DNA of 64,000 nt, taken from positions 248,001 to 312,000 of the forward strand of contig NZ_JADKPT010000002.1 of assembly GCF_015351595.1 (NCBI RefSeq), written 5' to 3'. The notes under the pieces are model-generated. The model made no database searches and was not told the origin of the DNA. It saw only the letters and a program-made list of their open reading frames with translations. The number at the start of each line of letters is the position of its first letter. Positions within the stretch are counted from its first letter, which is position 1. Shown one piece after another: positions 8,125-15,677 of this stretch. Origin of the DNA: Flavobacterium sp. LC2016-12. Lineage in GTDB: Bacteria > Bacteroidota > Bacteroidia > Flavobacteriales > Flavobacteriaceae. Both the position numbers and the translations under genes were made by a program.

Positions 8125-9378
8125 TTAGTCAACTAATTTTTTAAACAATACACAAGCATTGTGACCACCAAAACCAAAAGTGTTACTCATAGCAACATTT
8201 ACTTCTCTTTTTTGAGGTTTGTTTAATGTAAGATTTAATGCAGGATCAATCTTTTCATCCACAACTGTATGGTTAATCGTTGGAGGTACAAGACTGTGTT
8301 GCATTGCCAGGATTGAAGCAATTGCTTCGATAGCTCCGGCAGCTCCAAGTAAGTGACCTGTCATTGATTTTGTTGAATTGATATTGATGTTTTTTGCATG
8401 ATCACCAAAAACAGCACTGATCGCTTTTAATTCAGCTACATCTCCTAATGGAGTAGAAGTTCCGTGTGTATTGATATGATCAACATCTTCAGGATTCATT
8501 CCAGCATCTCTTAGTGTATTTTTCATTACTGCAATAACTCCAATTCCTTCCGGATGTGGGGCAGTTAAATGGTAAGCATCAGATGACATTCCGCCTCCAC
8601 CAATTTCACAGTAAATTTTTGCGCCTCTTGCTTTAGCATGTTCGTAATCTTCAAGAACCAAAGCTCCTGCTCCTTCTCCTAAAACAAAACCATCTCTGGT
8701 TGCATCAAAAGGTCTTGAAGCCGTTTCCGGACTTTCATTTCTTGTAGATAAAGCATGCATAGAGTTAAAACCTCCCATACCAGCAATGGTAATAGCAGCT
8801 TCTGAACCACCTGATACAATAATATCACACATTCCTAAACGAATGTAGTTGAAAGCATCAATTAATGCATTTGCAGAAGATGCACATGCAGAAACCGTAG
8901 TATAATTTGGTCCCATATAGCCATTACGCATTGAAATGTGCGCAGGAGCGATATCGGCAATCATTTTAGGTATAAAAAACGGATTGAATTTTGGAGTTCC
9001 GTCACCTTTAGCATAATAAATTACTTCTTCCTGAAAAGTTTCCAAACCTCCAATTCCTGCTCCCCAGATAACACCAACTCTTGTTTTATCGACATTATCA
9101 TTTGTAAGTCCAGCATCTTTGATAGCTTCGTCACTGGCAGCAATAGCATATTGAGCAAATTTATCTAATCTACGAGATTCCTTGCGATCCATGTAGTCTT
9201 CAATATTGAAGTTTTTTACTTCGCAGGCAAATTTCGTTTTATGCTTCTCTGTATCATAGTATGTGATAGGAGCGGCTCCGCTAACCCCATTCACAAGTGC
9301 ATTCCAATAATCCTGGATATTATTCCCGATAGGAGTAAGTGCACCTAATCCTGTTACAACAACTCGCCTTAATGCCAT
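8125..9378 (-). CDS. fabF: Beta-ketoacyl-ACP synthase II
   Basis: 417 aa. It extends fatty acyl chains by condensing acyl groups with malonyl-ACP. The active-site Cys lies in TTVSACASSANAL, and the two catalytic His are in NTHGTSTPLGD and SMTGHLLGAAGA. The C-terminal NTFGFGGHNACVLF block is the usual FabF end. It is downstream of acpP (237-bp gap) and 9 bp before rnc. This is a primary fatty acid synthesis enzyme, not one of the shorter pigment-cluster ketosynthases. Confidence 0.97.
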   Translation of the reverse strand: MALRRVVVTGLGALTPIGNNIQDYWNALVNGVSGAAPITYYDTEKHKTKFACEVKNFNIEDYMDRKESRRLDKFAQYAIAASDEAIKDAGLTNDNVDKTRVGVIWGAGIGGLETFQEEVIYYAKGDGTPKFNPFFIPKMIADIAPAHISMRNGYMGPNYTTVSACASSANALIDAFNYIRLGMCDIIVSGGSEAAITIAGMGGFNSMHALSTRNESPETASRPFDATRDGFVLGEGAGALVLEDYEHAKARGAKIYCEIGGGGMSSDAYHLTAPHPEGIGVIAVMKNTLRDAGMNPEDVDHINTHGTSTPLGDVAELKAISAVFGDHAKNININSTKSMTGHLLGAAGAIEAIASILAMQHSLVPPTINHTVVDEKIDPALNLTLNKPQKREVNVAMSNTFGFGGHNACVLFKKLVD

Positions 9379-9615
9379 AAATATGTATTTTGTACTTTAA
9401 ACAAATAAAACCCACGCTTTCTTAACAGTATGTTACTTAAGAGCCATGGGCATTACAATATAAATATATCTTATTGATTGAAAATCAATCGAAATTTAAA
9501 TTTTAAAAAAAATAATAACACCCGATCCTTAGAAATTACAAAAATTAAAAGTCGAATTCCAACTGGAATTTGGAATTTCAAAAATTGGTATTTTTAGAAA
9601 CCGGGTGCAGTATTA
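9379..9615. repeat. acpP-fabF intergenic repeat with foldback
   Basis: 237 bp without a gene. It contains GAATTCCAACTGGAATT and a following GGAATTTC, one of the AATTCC-type intergenic repeats also seen at 12.1-12.4 and 26.2 kb. The ends (CCCGATCCTTAGAAA and TTTTTAGAAACCGGGTG) are roughly complementary, so the RNA could fold into a long imperfect hairpin between the two genes. Confidence 0.5.
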
Positions 9616-9852
9616 TTATTTTTTAGCTTCCTCGATATAAGAAATAGCTTGACCAACAGTAGCAATGTTTTCTGCTTGATCGTCTGGAATTTGAATATCA
9701 AATTCTTTTTCGAATTCCATAATAAGCTCAACAGTGTCTAATGAGTCAGCTCCTAAATCATTAGTGAAGCTTGCTTCTGTTACAACTTCGTTTTCGTCAA
9801 CACCTAATTTGTCTACGATAATCGCTTTTACTCTTGATGCAATGTCTGACAT
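9616..9852 (-). CDS. acpP: Acyl carrier protein
   Basis: 78 aa, acidic, normal ACP size. It carries growing acyl chains on a 4'-phosphopantetheine attached to the Ser of [15 protein letters not shown] (Ser37). It is first in the acpP-fabF-rnc unit and has a good promoter immediately upstream. It is divergent from purN. The perfect family match and gene order make this the primary fatty acid synthesis ACP. Confidence 0.97.
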   Translation of the reverse strand: MSDIASRVKAIIVDKLGVDENEVVTEASFTNDLGADSLDTVELIMEFEKEFDIQIPDDQAENIATVGQAISYIEEAKK

Positions 9853-9882
9853 AATCTTTAATTTTAGAATTTAATTTGTTGG

Positions 9883-9911
9883 CAAAAATAAAAAACTTTA
9901 TTTTAAAACAA
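9883..9911 (-). promoter_or_regulatory. Promoter of acpP (TTG-N18-TATTTTTG)
   Basis: On the minus strand TTG (9911-9909) and TATTTTTG (9890-9883) are separated by 18 nt, matching the flavobacterial housekeeping pattern TTG-N17-23-TAnnTTTG. The expected RNA start is about 23 nt before the acpP ATG. Confidence 0.7.
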
Positions 9912-10027
9912 CTATTTAGTTTATAAATGTGATACTAATTTATAAAATTAATTTCAAGAAAGCCCTTTTAATACTATTTATTTTCGATTTTTATTCCGTT
10001 TTTTGCATTCTCAAAATAAAGTCGATT

Positions 10028-10612
10028 ATGAAAAAAATTATTGTTTTTGCCTCAGGATCAGGAACTAATGCAGAAAACATTATAAAATATTTTGCAAAAA
10101 CTCAAATTGCAAATGTGGTTTCTGTATTTACCAACAATGCTTCGGCAAAAGTCATCGAAAGAGCAAAAAATCATCAAATTCCAGTCGAAATCTTCTCAAA
10201 AAACGAACTTTTAGAGAGAAATGTATTACAAAAAATACAGGAAATCGACCCGGATCTAATAGTTTTGGCTGGTTTTCTTTTAAAATTTCCAGAAAATATA
10301 ATCGAGAAATATCCTAATAAAATTATAAACATTCATCCGGCACTTTTACCTAATTATGGAGGAAAAGGAATGTACGGAATGCACATACACAGGGCTATAG
10401 TCAATAACAAGGAGAAAGAAACCGGAATTTCAATTCATTATGTAAATGAAAATTATGATGAAGGCGGTATTATTTTCCAGAAAAATGTGGCCCTGACAGA
10501 AGATGATACACCAGAAACCGTAGCCGAAAAGATTCACGAGCTTGAACAAAAGTATTTTCCGGAGATTATTCAGGCAGTACTAGAGGATTCAGCAAAAGAA
10601 AATTCCAACTAA
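10028..10612 (+). CDS. purN: Phosphoribosylglycinamide formyltransferase
   Basis: 194 aa from the ATG at 10028. A longer frame runs upstream, but its extra residues are hydrophobic and absent from the family, and MKKIIVFASGSGTNAENI is the normal N-terminus. The enzyme transfers a formyl group from 10-formyl-tetrahydrofolate to GAR, the third step of purine synthesis. The catalytic Asn and His are in NIHPALLPNYGGKGMYG and the Asp is in NENYDEGGIIFQ. Divergent from acpP. The stop is followed at once by the repeat array at 10623. Confidence 0.96.
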   Translation: MKKIIVFASGSGTNAENIIKYFAKTQIANVVSVFTNNASAKVIERAKNHQIPVEIFSKNELLERNVLQKIQEIDPDLIVLAGFLLKFPENIIEKYPNKIINIHPALLPNYGGKGMYGMHIHRAIVNNKEKETGISIHYVNENYDEGGIIFQKNVALTEDDTPETVAEKIHELEQKYFPEIIQAVLEDSAKENSN

Positions 10613-10622
10613 AAAAATTATC

Positions 10623-11100
10623 AAACCATATAAGTCATATAAGTAAATATAATAGAGGGTGTAAATCTTACTTTATTTTAAAAGAAATATAAGAAACCTT
10701 ACACAATCCTAGATTATTACGTAATGAACAAAGTTATATAGACAAAGTTTAAAATGAACTTATACAACTTATATGGTGAAAAAATTATTAAACCATATAA
10801 GTCATATAAGTAAATACAATAGAGGGTGTAAATCCTACTTTATTTTAAAAGAAATATAAAAAACCTTACACAATCCTAGATTATTACGTAATGAACAAAG
10901 TTATGTAGACAAAGTTTAAAATGAACTTATATCACTTATATTATTAAACCATATAAGTCATATAAGTAAATATAATAACAGGTGTAAATCGTACTTTATC
11001 TTAAAAGAAATATAAGAAACATTACGCAATCTTACATTACTTATATAACGAACAAAGTATAGACAAAGTTTAAAATGAACTTATATCACTTATATGGTGA
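10623..11100. repeat. Three tandem MITE-like units of about 155-167 bp
   Basis: Units begin at about 10623, 10790 and 10946. Each starts with ACCATATAAGTCATATAAGT or a close variant and ends with an inverted version (ACTTATACAACTTATATGGT in unit 1), so each has imperfect terminal inverted repeats of about 20 bp. The shared interior includes GTGTAAATC, a TTTTAAAAGAAATATAAGAAA stretch and GAACAAAGTT. Unit 3 is the most diverged. There is no credible coding content. The right end of unit 3 overlaps an upstream in-frame ATG of the RNase H reading frame. Confidence 0.8.
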
Positions 11101-11113
11101 AAAAAAAACAACA

Positions 11114-11593
11114 ATGACTCACGAAGTACACATATATACAGATGGCGCTGCAAAAGGAAATCCCGGAAACGGCGGTTATGGTGTGGTAATGGAATTAGTT
11201 GGAACGCCTCATAAAAAAGAATTCTATGAAGGCTTTCGCTTGACCACTAATAATAGGATGGAACTTTTGGCGGTAATTGTGGGCTTGGAGAAACTAAAAA
11301 ACCCGAATATGAAAGTTTTGGTTATTTCAGATTCTAAATATGTAGTAGATTCTGTTGAGAAAAAATGGGTTTTAGGCTGGGAGAAAAAAAAATTTGTTGG
11401 AAGAAAAAATGCCGATTTATGGAAACGATTTTTAATTGTTTACCGGAAACACCAAGTCAATTTTAAATGGATTAAAGGCCATAACAATCACCCACAAAAC
11501 GAGCGTTGTGATCAATTGGCCGTTATGGCATCCATGCAACCAAAGCTTTCTGTTGATGAATATTACGAGACCATCGGTTCAAAAATGGAATAA
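11114..11593 (+). CDS. rnhA: Ribonuclease HI
   Basis: 159 aa from the ATG at 11114. An in-frame ATG at 11075 lies inside the repeat array and would add 13 repeat-encoded residues (MNLYHLYGEKKTT), so I chose the later start. RNase HI removes RNA from RNA-DNA hybrids. Catalytic residues are D10 (YTDGAAKGNPG), E50 (NNRMELLAV), D73 (ISDSKYVV) and D133 with H123 (KGHNNHPQNERCDQLA). A basic handle region (WEKKKFVGRKN) is present. Its promoter must lie in or beyond the repeats. Confidence 0.95.
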   Translation: MTHEVHIYTDGAAKGNPGNGGYGVVMELVGTPHKKEFYEGFRLTTNNRMELLAVIVGLEKLKNPNMKVLVISDSKYVVDSVEKKWVLGWEKKKFVGRKNADLWKRFLIVYRKHQVNFKWIKGHNNHPQNERCDQLAVMASMQPKLSVDEYYETIGSKME

Positions 11594-11600
11594 AAAATAA

Positions 11601-11641
11601 AAAACGCATCAGAAAAATATTCCTTGATGCGTTTTTTTTTT
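11601..11641. terminator. Bidirectional terminator between rnhA and the membrane protein gene
   Basis: AAAACGCATCA (11601-11611) pairs with TGATGCGTTTT (11625-11635), followed by a T run on the plus strand and preceded by an A run. It serves the two converging genes. Confidence 0.9.
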
Positions 11642-11660
11642 AAGCAGTAACTTAAAAATC

Positions 11661-12008
11661 TTATTCTTCTTTATCTAAGTCTTTAGCTGTTCTAAACCCT
11701 GCCAATAAGCCAACTCCCGCCATAATGAAAATGATAGAAGGAAAAACTGCCTCATCATTTAAAGAAGTATAAGTTGTAATTAATAAAGCGATAAAAATTC
11801 CAACCCCACTTCCTATTAATAAGAAAGCCAAATTCACAACAAAAACTTTCCAAGAAGAACTTTTTCCTGTTCCTTTAAAAAAGATACTGGCATCAACGCC
11901 TTTTTCAATAAGCGCCATACGTTCTCTGTTTCTGGTTGAGAAAAAAAGATAGATAATCCCGAAGATCATCAAAAACATGCTAATTGGTATTAAAATTTCT
12001 GGTCCCAT
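11661..12008 (-). CDS. Small membrane protein, DUF6249-like
   Basis: 115 aa with three hydrophobic segments at about residues 4-23, 55-80 and 88-106, and a conserved-looking cytoplasmic stretch RNRERMALIEKGVDASIF after the first. The ERMALIEKG pattern is what I associate with DUF6249, a family of unknown function in Bacteroidetes. It is divergent from the ECF sigma factor gene at 12423, and its promoter carries the same GTAACC-N16-CGTC elements. It is therefore very probably a target of that sigma factor, perhaps in an envelope-stress response (inference). Confidence 0.75.
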   Translation of the reverse strand: MGPEILIPISMFLMIFGIIYLFFSTRNRERMALIEKGVDASIFFKGTGKSSSWKVFVVNLAFLLIGSGVGIFIALLITTYTSLNDEAVFPSIIFIMAGVGLLAGFRTAKDLDKEE

Positions 12009-12040
12009 AATAATTTTGTTTTATTTAATTGATTGATACT

Positions 12041-12070
12041 CCATAGGACGACACCTTTTTAATTGAGGTT
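12041..12070 (-). promoter_or_regulatory. ECF-type promoter of the small membrane protein gene
   Basis: Minus strand reads CTTGTAACC, 15 nt, then TCGTCCTAT. GTAACC and CGTC are the -35 and -10 elements, 16 nt apart. The predicted start is near 12040, giving a leader of about 32 nt. Confidence 0.7.
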
Positions 12071-12247
12071 ACAAGAATTTGAAAATAAATTCCAATTTTT
12101 AAACACCAAATTCAAAATGTTGCTGATTATCAGTTAATTTTGATTTATAATTTATTTTAAAAAACAACATCCTTTCTCAAAGCTTAAAGCAACAAAGTTA
12201 TTATTTCACATTTTTTCATTTCGACGGAGGAGACAATATTGTGGGTA

Positions 12248-12280
12248 AGCTTTGACAAAGTTTTGAACTTTGTCAAAGCT
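12248..12280. repeat. 15-bp perfect hairpin (TTTGACAAAGTT repeat)
   Basis: AGCTTTGACAAAGTT, loop TTG, then the exact complement. It is the foldback type often scattered in Flavobacterium intergenic DNA. Here it sits midway between two divergent promoters and could insulate them by terminating transcription. Confidence 0.7.
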
Positions 12281-12384
12281 GAAATTACCTTATCTGAAAA
12301 TTGGAATTTGGAATTTATTATTGGAATTTCATCTTAAGGTTCGAATTTGGAATTTTTATAAAAATTGAAATTTATTTTCAAATT

Positions 12385-12417
12385 CTTGTAACCTAAACAA
12401 ACAAACCGTCGTCCTAT
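12385..12417 (+). promoter_or_regulatory. ECF-type promoter of the sigma factor gene (autoregulation)
   Basis: CTTGTAACC, 15 nt, TCGTCCTAT, identical in elements and spacing to the opposing promoter. CGTC is at 12410-12413 and the ATG is at 12423, so the RNA would start about 2-3 nt before the ATG and be essentially leaderless. Confidence 0.7.
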
Positions 12418-12422
12418 ATAAT

Positions 12423-13043
12423 ATGAGTGCAATCAGTGATCAACATTATATCGATAAAATTCTGCAGGGCGAGACTAATTCTTTTGCCGTGCTGGTGAAT
12501 CGTTATAAGGATATGATTTTTACTTTGGCTCTAAAGATGGTTAAAAACAGGGAAGAAGCTGAGGAAGTTGCACAAGATACTTTTATCAAAATTTATAGCT
12601 CGCTGAACAAGTTTAAAGGTGATTCAAAATTTTCTACATGGATTTATAAGATAGCTTATAATACCTGTTTAGATCGTTTGAAGAAAAACAAAAAAGAAGA
12701 CCTTAATATATCAATAGATGAATTTTCGGCACATTTAATCAAAACAATGGATAATGCTTTGAGTGCTTTAGAAGACAAAGAACGGAAGCAGACCATTCAG
12801 AATTGTTTGAATTTGTTGCCGAGCGATGAAAATTTCCTGCTGACTTTATTTTATTTTGAAGATCAGAGTTTAGAGGAAATAGGAAAGATTATGAATATCA
12901 ATGCTAACAATGTCAAAGTAAAATTATTTAGAAGCCGACAGAAATTAGCAGTCATCTTGAAAAAGCAATTAGAACCAGAAATAGTAGCGTGTTATGAAAT
13001 CGGTAAGATTCCAAAACAAAAACAAAATGAAGATTACCGATAA
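12423..13043 (+). CDS. RNA polymerase ECF-type sigma factor
   Basis: 206 aa. Region 2 (about residues 24-96: VNRYKDMIFTLALKMVKNREEAEEVAQDTF and STWIYKIAYNTCLDRLKK) opens the -10 element. Region 4 (about 138-190: LEEIGKIMNINANNVKVKLFRSRQKL) is a helix-turn-helix for the -35 element. There is no region 3, as usual for ECF sigmas. The gene is followed 33 bp later by a small membrane protein, likely its anti-sigma factor. The promoter facing it is shared in sequence with the divergent membrane protein gene, which points to positive autoregulation. The inducing signal is unknown. No FecR-type anti-sigma or TonB receptor is adjacent, so this is not an iron-starvation type. Confidence 0.92.
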   Translation: MSAISDQHYIDKILQGETNSFAVLVNRYKDMIFTLALKMVKNREEAEEVAQDTFIKIYSSLNKFKGDSKFSTWIYKIAYNTCLDRLKKNKKEDLNISIDEFSAHLIKTMDNALSALEDKERKQTIQNCLNLLPSDENFLLTLFYFEDQSLEEIGKIMNINANNVKVKLFRSRQKLAVILKKQLEPEIVACYEIGKIPKQKQNEDYR

Positions 13044-13076
13044 CATATTCCATTAAAAAACAAATATTAGCTACGT

Positions 13077-13472
13077 ATGAAAGAGAGCGATAAAAACATA
13101 GAAAATCTTATTGATAAAATGATGGCTGAAGATACTTTGCAAACGCCATCTTTTGACTTTACTTCAAAAATAATGGCGCAGGTTTTAGTGGCTGAAAAAG
13201 CAAAAATCAAACCTTACAAACCTTTAATTTCCAACTCAACATGGATTTTTATCGGAATTGCTTTGGCTCTTTTAATTGCTTATAATGTATTTTTTGCCGG
13301 AACTCAGAACAATTTAGAAATAGGAAAATCGTACACTGATAAAATTTCGACAATCGTTTCTGGAATTCATATTTCAAAAACTTTATTGTATACTTTATTA
13401 GTAGTTCCTTTTATGATTTTAATTCAGATTGGGGTTTTGAAGAATTATTTTGATAAGAAGTATCAACTGTAA
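13077..13472 (+). CDS. Putative membrane anti-sigma factor
   Basis: 131 aa. An acidic/basic cytoplasmic N-terminal part of about 50 residues (KNIENLIDKMMAEDTLQTPSFDFTSKIMAQVL) is followed by two membrane segments at about residues 54-74 and 100-121. That is the layout of many small anti-sigma proteins that hold an ECF sigma at the membrane. I see no zinc-binding HxxxCxxC. The assignment rests on being 33 bp downstream of the sigma gene and on topology, not on family recognition. Confidence 0.6.
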   Translation: MKESDKNIENLIDKMMAEDTLQTPSFDFTSKIMAQVLVAEKAKIKPYKPLISNSTWIFIGIALALLIAYNVFFAGTQNNLEIGKSYTDKISTIVSGIHISKTLLYTLLVVPFMILIQIGVLKNYFDKKYQL

Positions 13473-13481
13473 AATTTAAAA

Positions 13482-14384
13482 ATGAAAAATAAAATGGTGA
13501 TTTTTAAATCCATATTAAGAGCAAAAAAAATAGGCACATATTCTCTCTTAATGTTATTGATTTTTGTCACTAGTTATGCATCAGCAATTCCGCCAAACTT
13601 TACTACTAAGGAAATAAAATTTGTTAGTGAAGGAATTTCAATCGCCGGAACTATTTTTACACCTAACAACGTACAGGCAGCCGTTGTAATTGTTCATGGA
13701 TCTGGACAAGAAAAAAGAATGATAAATTTTGCTACAACCCTGGCCAACAATGGAATTGCAGTTCTAACCTATGATAAACGTGGAGTCGGAGAATCAGCCG
13801 GTGTATATGCAGGACCTGAAGTAGGGACTAACAATGTTGATTTCTCCAATCTAAATCTTTTGTCTTTGGATGCCAGTGCTGCTGTAAATACTTTATCAAA
13901 ATATTTATCAAATGATCAAATACGCATAGGTTTAATAGGAGGTAGTCAAGCTGGATGGATAATTCCATTAACTGCAGAGAAAAATAAAAAAGTCAAATTT
14001 ATGACCATATTTAGCGGTGCTCTTATAACAGTTAAAGAACAATTGAGATTCCAATTTTATACAAATGGAGATATCAATTTTTGGGATACGCACTCAGAAG
14101 AAGATACAAGAAAACATGTTTTCCATGACCCAGACAAATATGAGTTTATTGATACAAATCCCAATGATATTCTTTCTAAATTATCAATTCCGGGAATCTG
14201 GATTTTTGGAGGCAAAGACATTCAGGTTCCCGTTAAGCTATCAATCGAATATCTTGATATCTTAAAATCTAAAGGGAAAAATTATGAATATAAATTGTTT
14301 CCAAAGCTGGGCCACAATACAGCATTTTCAGACTCTGAAGAGCCTATGAAAGATGCGATCAATTGGATTAAAAACATAAAATAA
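13482..14384 (+). CDS. Alpha/beta hydrolase, exported
   Basis: 300 aa, starting 9 bp after the putative anti-sigma gene, so probably in the same operon. A hydrophobic segment at about residues 18-35 (TYSLLMLLIFVTSYASA) is a signal peptide or anchor. The catalytic triad is visible: nucleophile S155 in GGSQAG, D246 in FGGKDIQVP and H278 in LGHNTAF, with the oxyanion loop VHGSGQ at 71-75. The fold is that of serine esterases and aminopeptidases. The substrate is unknown. An internal Met5 is an alternative start. It is likely an envelope enzyme under the sigma factor's control. Confidence 0.85.
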   Translation: MKNKMVIFKSILRAKKIGTYSLLMLLIFVTSYASAIPPNFTTKEIKFVSEGISIAGTIFTPNNVQAAVVIVHGSGQEKRMINFATTLANNGIAVLTYDKRGVGESAGVYAGPEVGTNNVDFSNLNLLSLDASAAVNTLSKYLSNDQIRIGLIGGSQAGWIIPLTAEKNKKVKFMTIFSGALITVKEQLRFQFYTNGDINFWDTHSEEDTRKHVFHDPDKYEFIDTNPNDILSKLSIPGIWIFGGKDIQVPVKLSIEYLDILKSKGKNYEYKLFPKLGHNTAFSDSEEPMKDAINWIKNIK

Positions 14385-14617
14385 ATAAAGAATCATACAC
14401 CAAAAGCTTCTTCCTGTTTTAATCGGAAAAAGAAAAACCTATTCTTTTAAAGAACTCAGATAAAATTTAGACATTTTTCCAAAAATAAAACTTGCAATTT
14501 AAAACCAAAAAACATATTTTAATCCGTCAAAAGATTCAAATATAATTCTCTCATTTACAATAGTTTTACCCCCGAAATCGATATTGTTTTTTTAAGAAAA
14601 TTTTGAGAACTTAAACC

Positions 14618-14633
14618 GTTGCAATATTGCAAC
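14618..14633. promoter_or_regulatory. 16-bp perfect palindrome overlapping the -33 element
   Basis: GTTGCAATATTGCAAC is its own reverse complement and includes the TTG of the promoter below. A repressor dimer bound here would block RNA polymerase. Cognate regulator unknown. Confidence 0.6.
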
Positions 14634-14649
14634 TTATGAAGTATCTTTG
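14619..14649 (+). promoter_or_regulatory. Promoter of the PfkB kinase / purF genes
   Basis: TTG (14619-14621), 20 nt, TATCTTTG (14642-14649): a full match to the flavobacterial consensus. The RNA start is expected near 14657, 16 nt before the ATG. Confidence 0.75.
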
Positions 14650-14672
14650 CACCCTAATTCGAAATTCATAAA

Positions 14673-15596
14673 ATGAATAAATTATTGATTGTTGGAACGG
14701 TTGCTTTCGACGCGATTGAAACTCCTTTCGGAAAAACAGATAAAATATTAGGTGGTGCTGCAACGTACATTGGTTTATCAGCATCCTTTTTTAACTTGCA
14801 ATCGGCCATCGTTTCTGTAGTTGGCGACGATTTTCCTCAAGAACATTTAGATCTTTTAACTTCAAAAAATATTGATATCTCTGGTATCGAAATTGTAAAA
14901 GGCGGTAAAACTTTTTTCTGGAGCGGTTTATACCACAACGATTTAAACTCTAGAGACACTCTTGTAACTGAATTAAACGTTTTGGCAGATTTTCAGCCAA
15001 AAGTTCCTCAAAACTATAAAGACGCTGATGTTGTGATGTTAGGAAACTTACATCCATTAGTACAAAGCAGTGTTTTAGATCAAATGGAGAAAAAACCAAA
15101 ATTAGTAGTTTTAGACACTATGAACTTTTGGATGGATTGCGCTCTTCCTGAATTATTGGACGTAATTAAACGTGTAGACGTTATTACAATTAATGACGAA
15201 GAAGCAAGACAACTTTCAGGAGAATATTCATTAGTAAAAGCAGCAGCGAAAATCCAGGACATGGGACCAAAATATGTGGTGATCAAAAAAGGAGAACACG
15301 GAGCGCTTTTATTCCATAACAGAGAAGTATTCTTTGCACCGGCATTGCCACTAGAAGATGTTTTTGATCCAACAGGAGCCGGAGACACTTTCGCAGGTGG
15401 ATTCTCAGGATTCATTGCACAAAGCGAAAACATTTCGTTTAACAATATGAAAAATGCAATTATTTACGGTTCTAATTTAGCTTCATTTTGTGTGGAGAAA
15501 TTTGGAACTGAAAGGATGGAAACATTAAGCAAAGCAGAAGTAGCGATTCGATTACAGCAATTTAAGTCGTTAACTCAGTTTGACATAGAAATATAA
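14673..15596 (+). CDS. PfkB-family sugar/nucleoside kinase
   Basis: 307 aa, ribokinase-like fold. The family signature DPTGAGDTFAGGF has the catalytic base D237, and a glycine-rich sugar-binding start (GGAATYIGLSAS) is near residue 27. It phosphorylates a sugar, nucleoside or similar alcohol with ATP. The exact substrate cannot be read from sequence; adenosine and ribose are candidates. Its position 81 bp before purF, conserved in Flavobacteria as I recall, suggests a role in purine or ribose metabolism. It has its own promoter with a palindromic operator and is followed by a terminator. Confidence 0.88.
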   Translation: MNKLLIVGTVAFDAIETPFGKTDKILGGAATYIGLSASFFNLQSAIVSVVGDDFPQEHLDLLTSKNIDISGIEIVKGGKTFFWSGLYHNDLNSRDTLVTELNVLADFQPKVPQNYKDADVVMLGNLHPLVQSSVLDQMEKKPKLVVLDTMNFWMDCALPELLDVIKRVDVITINDEEARQLSGEYSLVKAAAKIQDMGPKYVVIKKGEHGALLFHNREVFFAPALPLEDVFDPTGAGDTFAGGFSGFIAQSENISFNNMKNAIIYGSNLASFCVEKFGTERMETLSKAEVAIRLQQFKSLTQFDIEI

Positions 15597-15604
15597 TGCC
15601 CGAA

Positions 15605-15631
15605 AGCCTCGATAACACGGGGCTTTTTTTA
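15605..15631 (+). terminator. Terminator after the PfkB kinase gene
   Basis: AGCCTCG and CGGGGCT (one G-T pair) close a 6-nt loop, followed by seven T. It lies between the kinase gene and purF, so purF may be only partly read through or have its own promoter. Confidence 0.8.
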
Positions 15632-15677
15632 TTACGTTAATACACACAACTTACAACAACACAAAATACAAAACACA

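Larger units (their letters stand above)
12009..12422. promoter_or_regulatory. Divergent control region between membrane protein and sigma factor genes
   Basis: About 410 bp, nearly symmetric. The outer ends are two copies of one ECF-type promoter in opposite orientation, and the first 35 bp upstream of each are inverted copies of each other (about 12065-12100 and 12358-12393) with one mismatch. The middle contains a perfect hairpin (12248-12280), a CATTTCGACGGAGGAGA fragment of a dispersed repeat and AATTCCAA-type repeats. No gene is visible. Confidence 0.75.

Noticed and set aside
9929..10027. N-terminal extension of PurN
   Set aside because: The extra 33 residues are hydrophobic and AT-driven, and the family N-terminus begins at 10028.
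10755..10814. 19-residue peptide MNLYNLYGEKIIKPYKSYK encoded across repeat units
   Set aside because: It is only a reading of the inverted repeat ends and is not preserved as a frame in the next unit junction.
10623..11100. Possible CRISPR array
   Set aside because: Units are about 155-167 bp with inverted ends and no alternating short repeats and unique spacers; no cas genes nearby.
11075..11113. N-terminal extension of RNase HI
   Set aside because: Encoded by the end of the repeat array; the family start is MTHEVHIYTDG at 11114.
12423..13043. FecI-type iron-responsive sigma factor
   Set aside because: No FecR-like anti-sigma or TonB receptor follows; the partner is a small two-segment membrane protein.
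15080..15445. 121-residue frame opposite the PfkB kinase
   Set aside because: Fully antisense to a conserved gene, no independent support.
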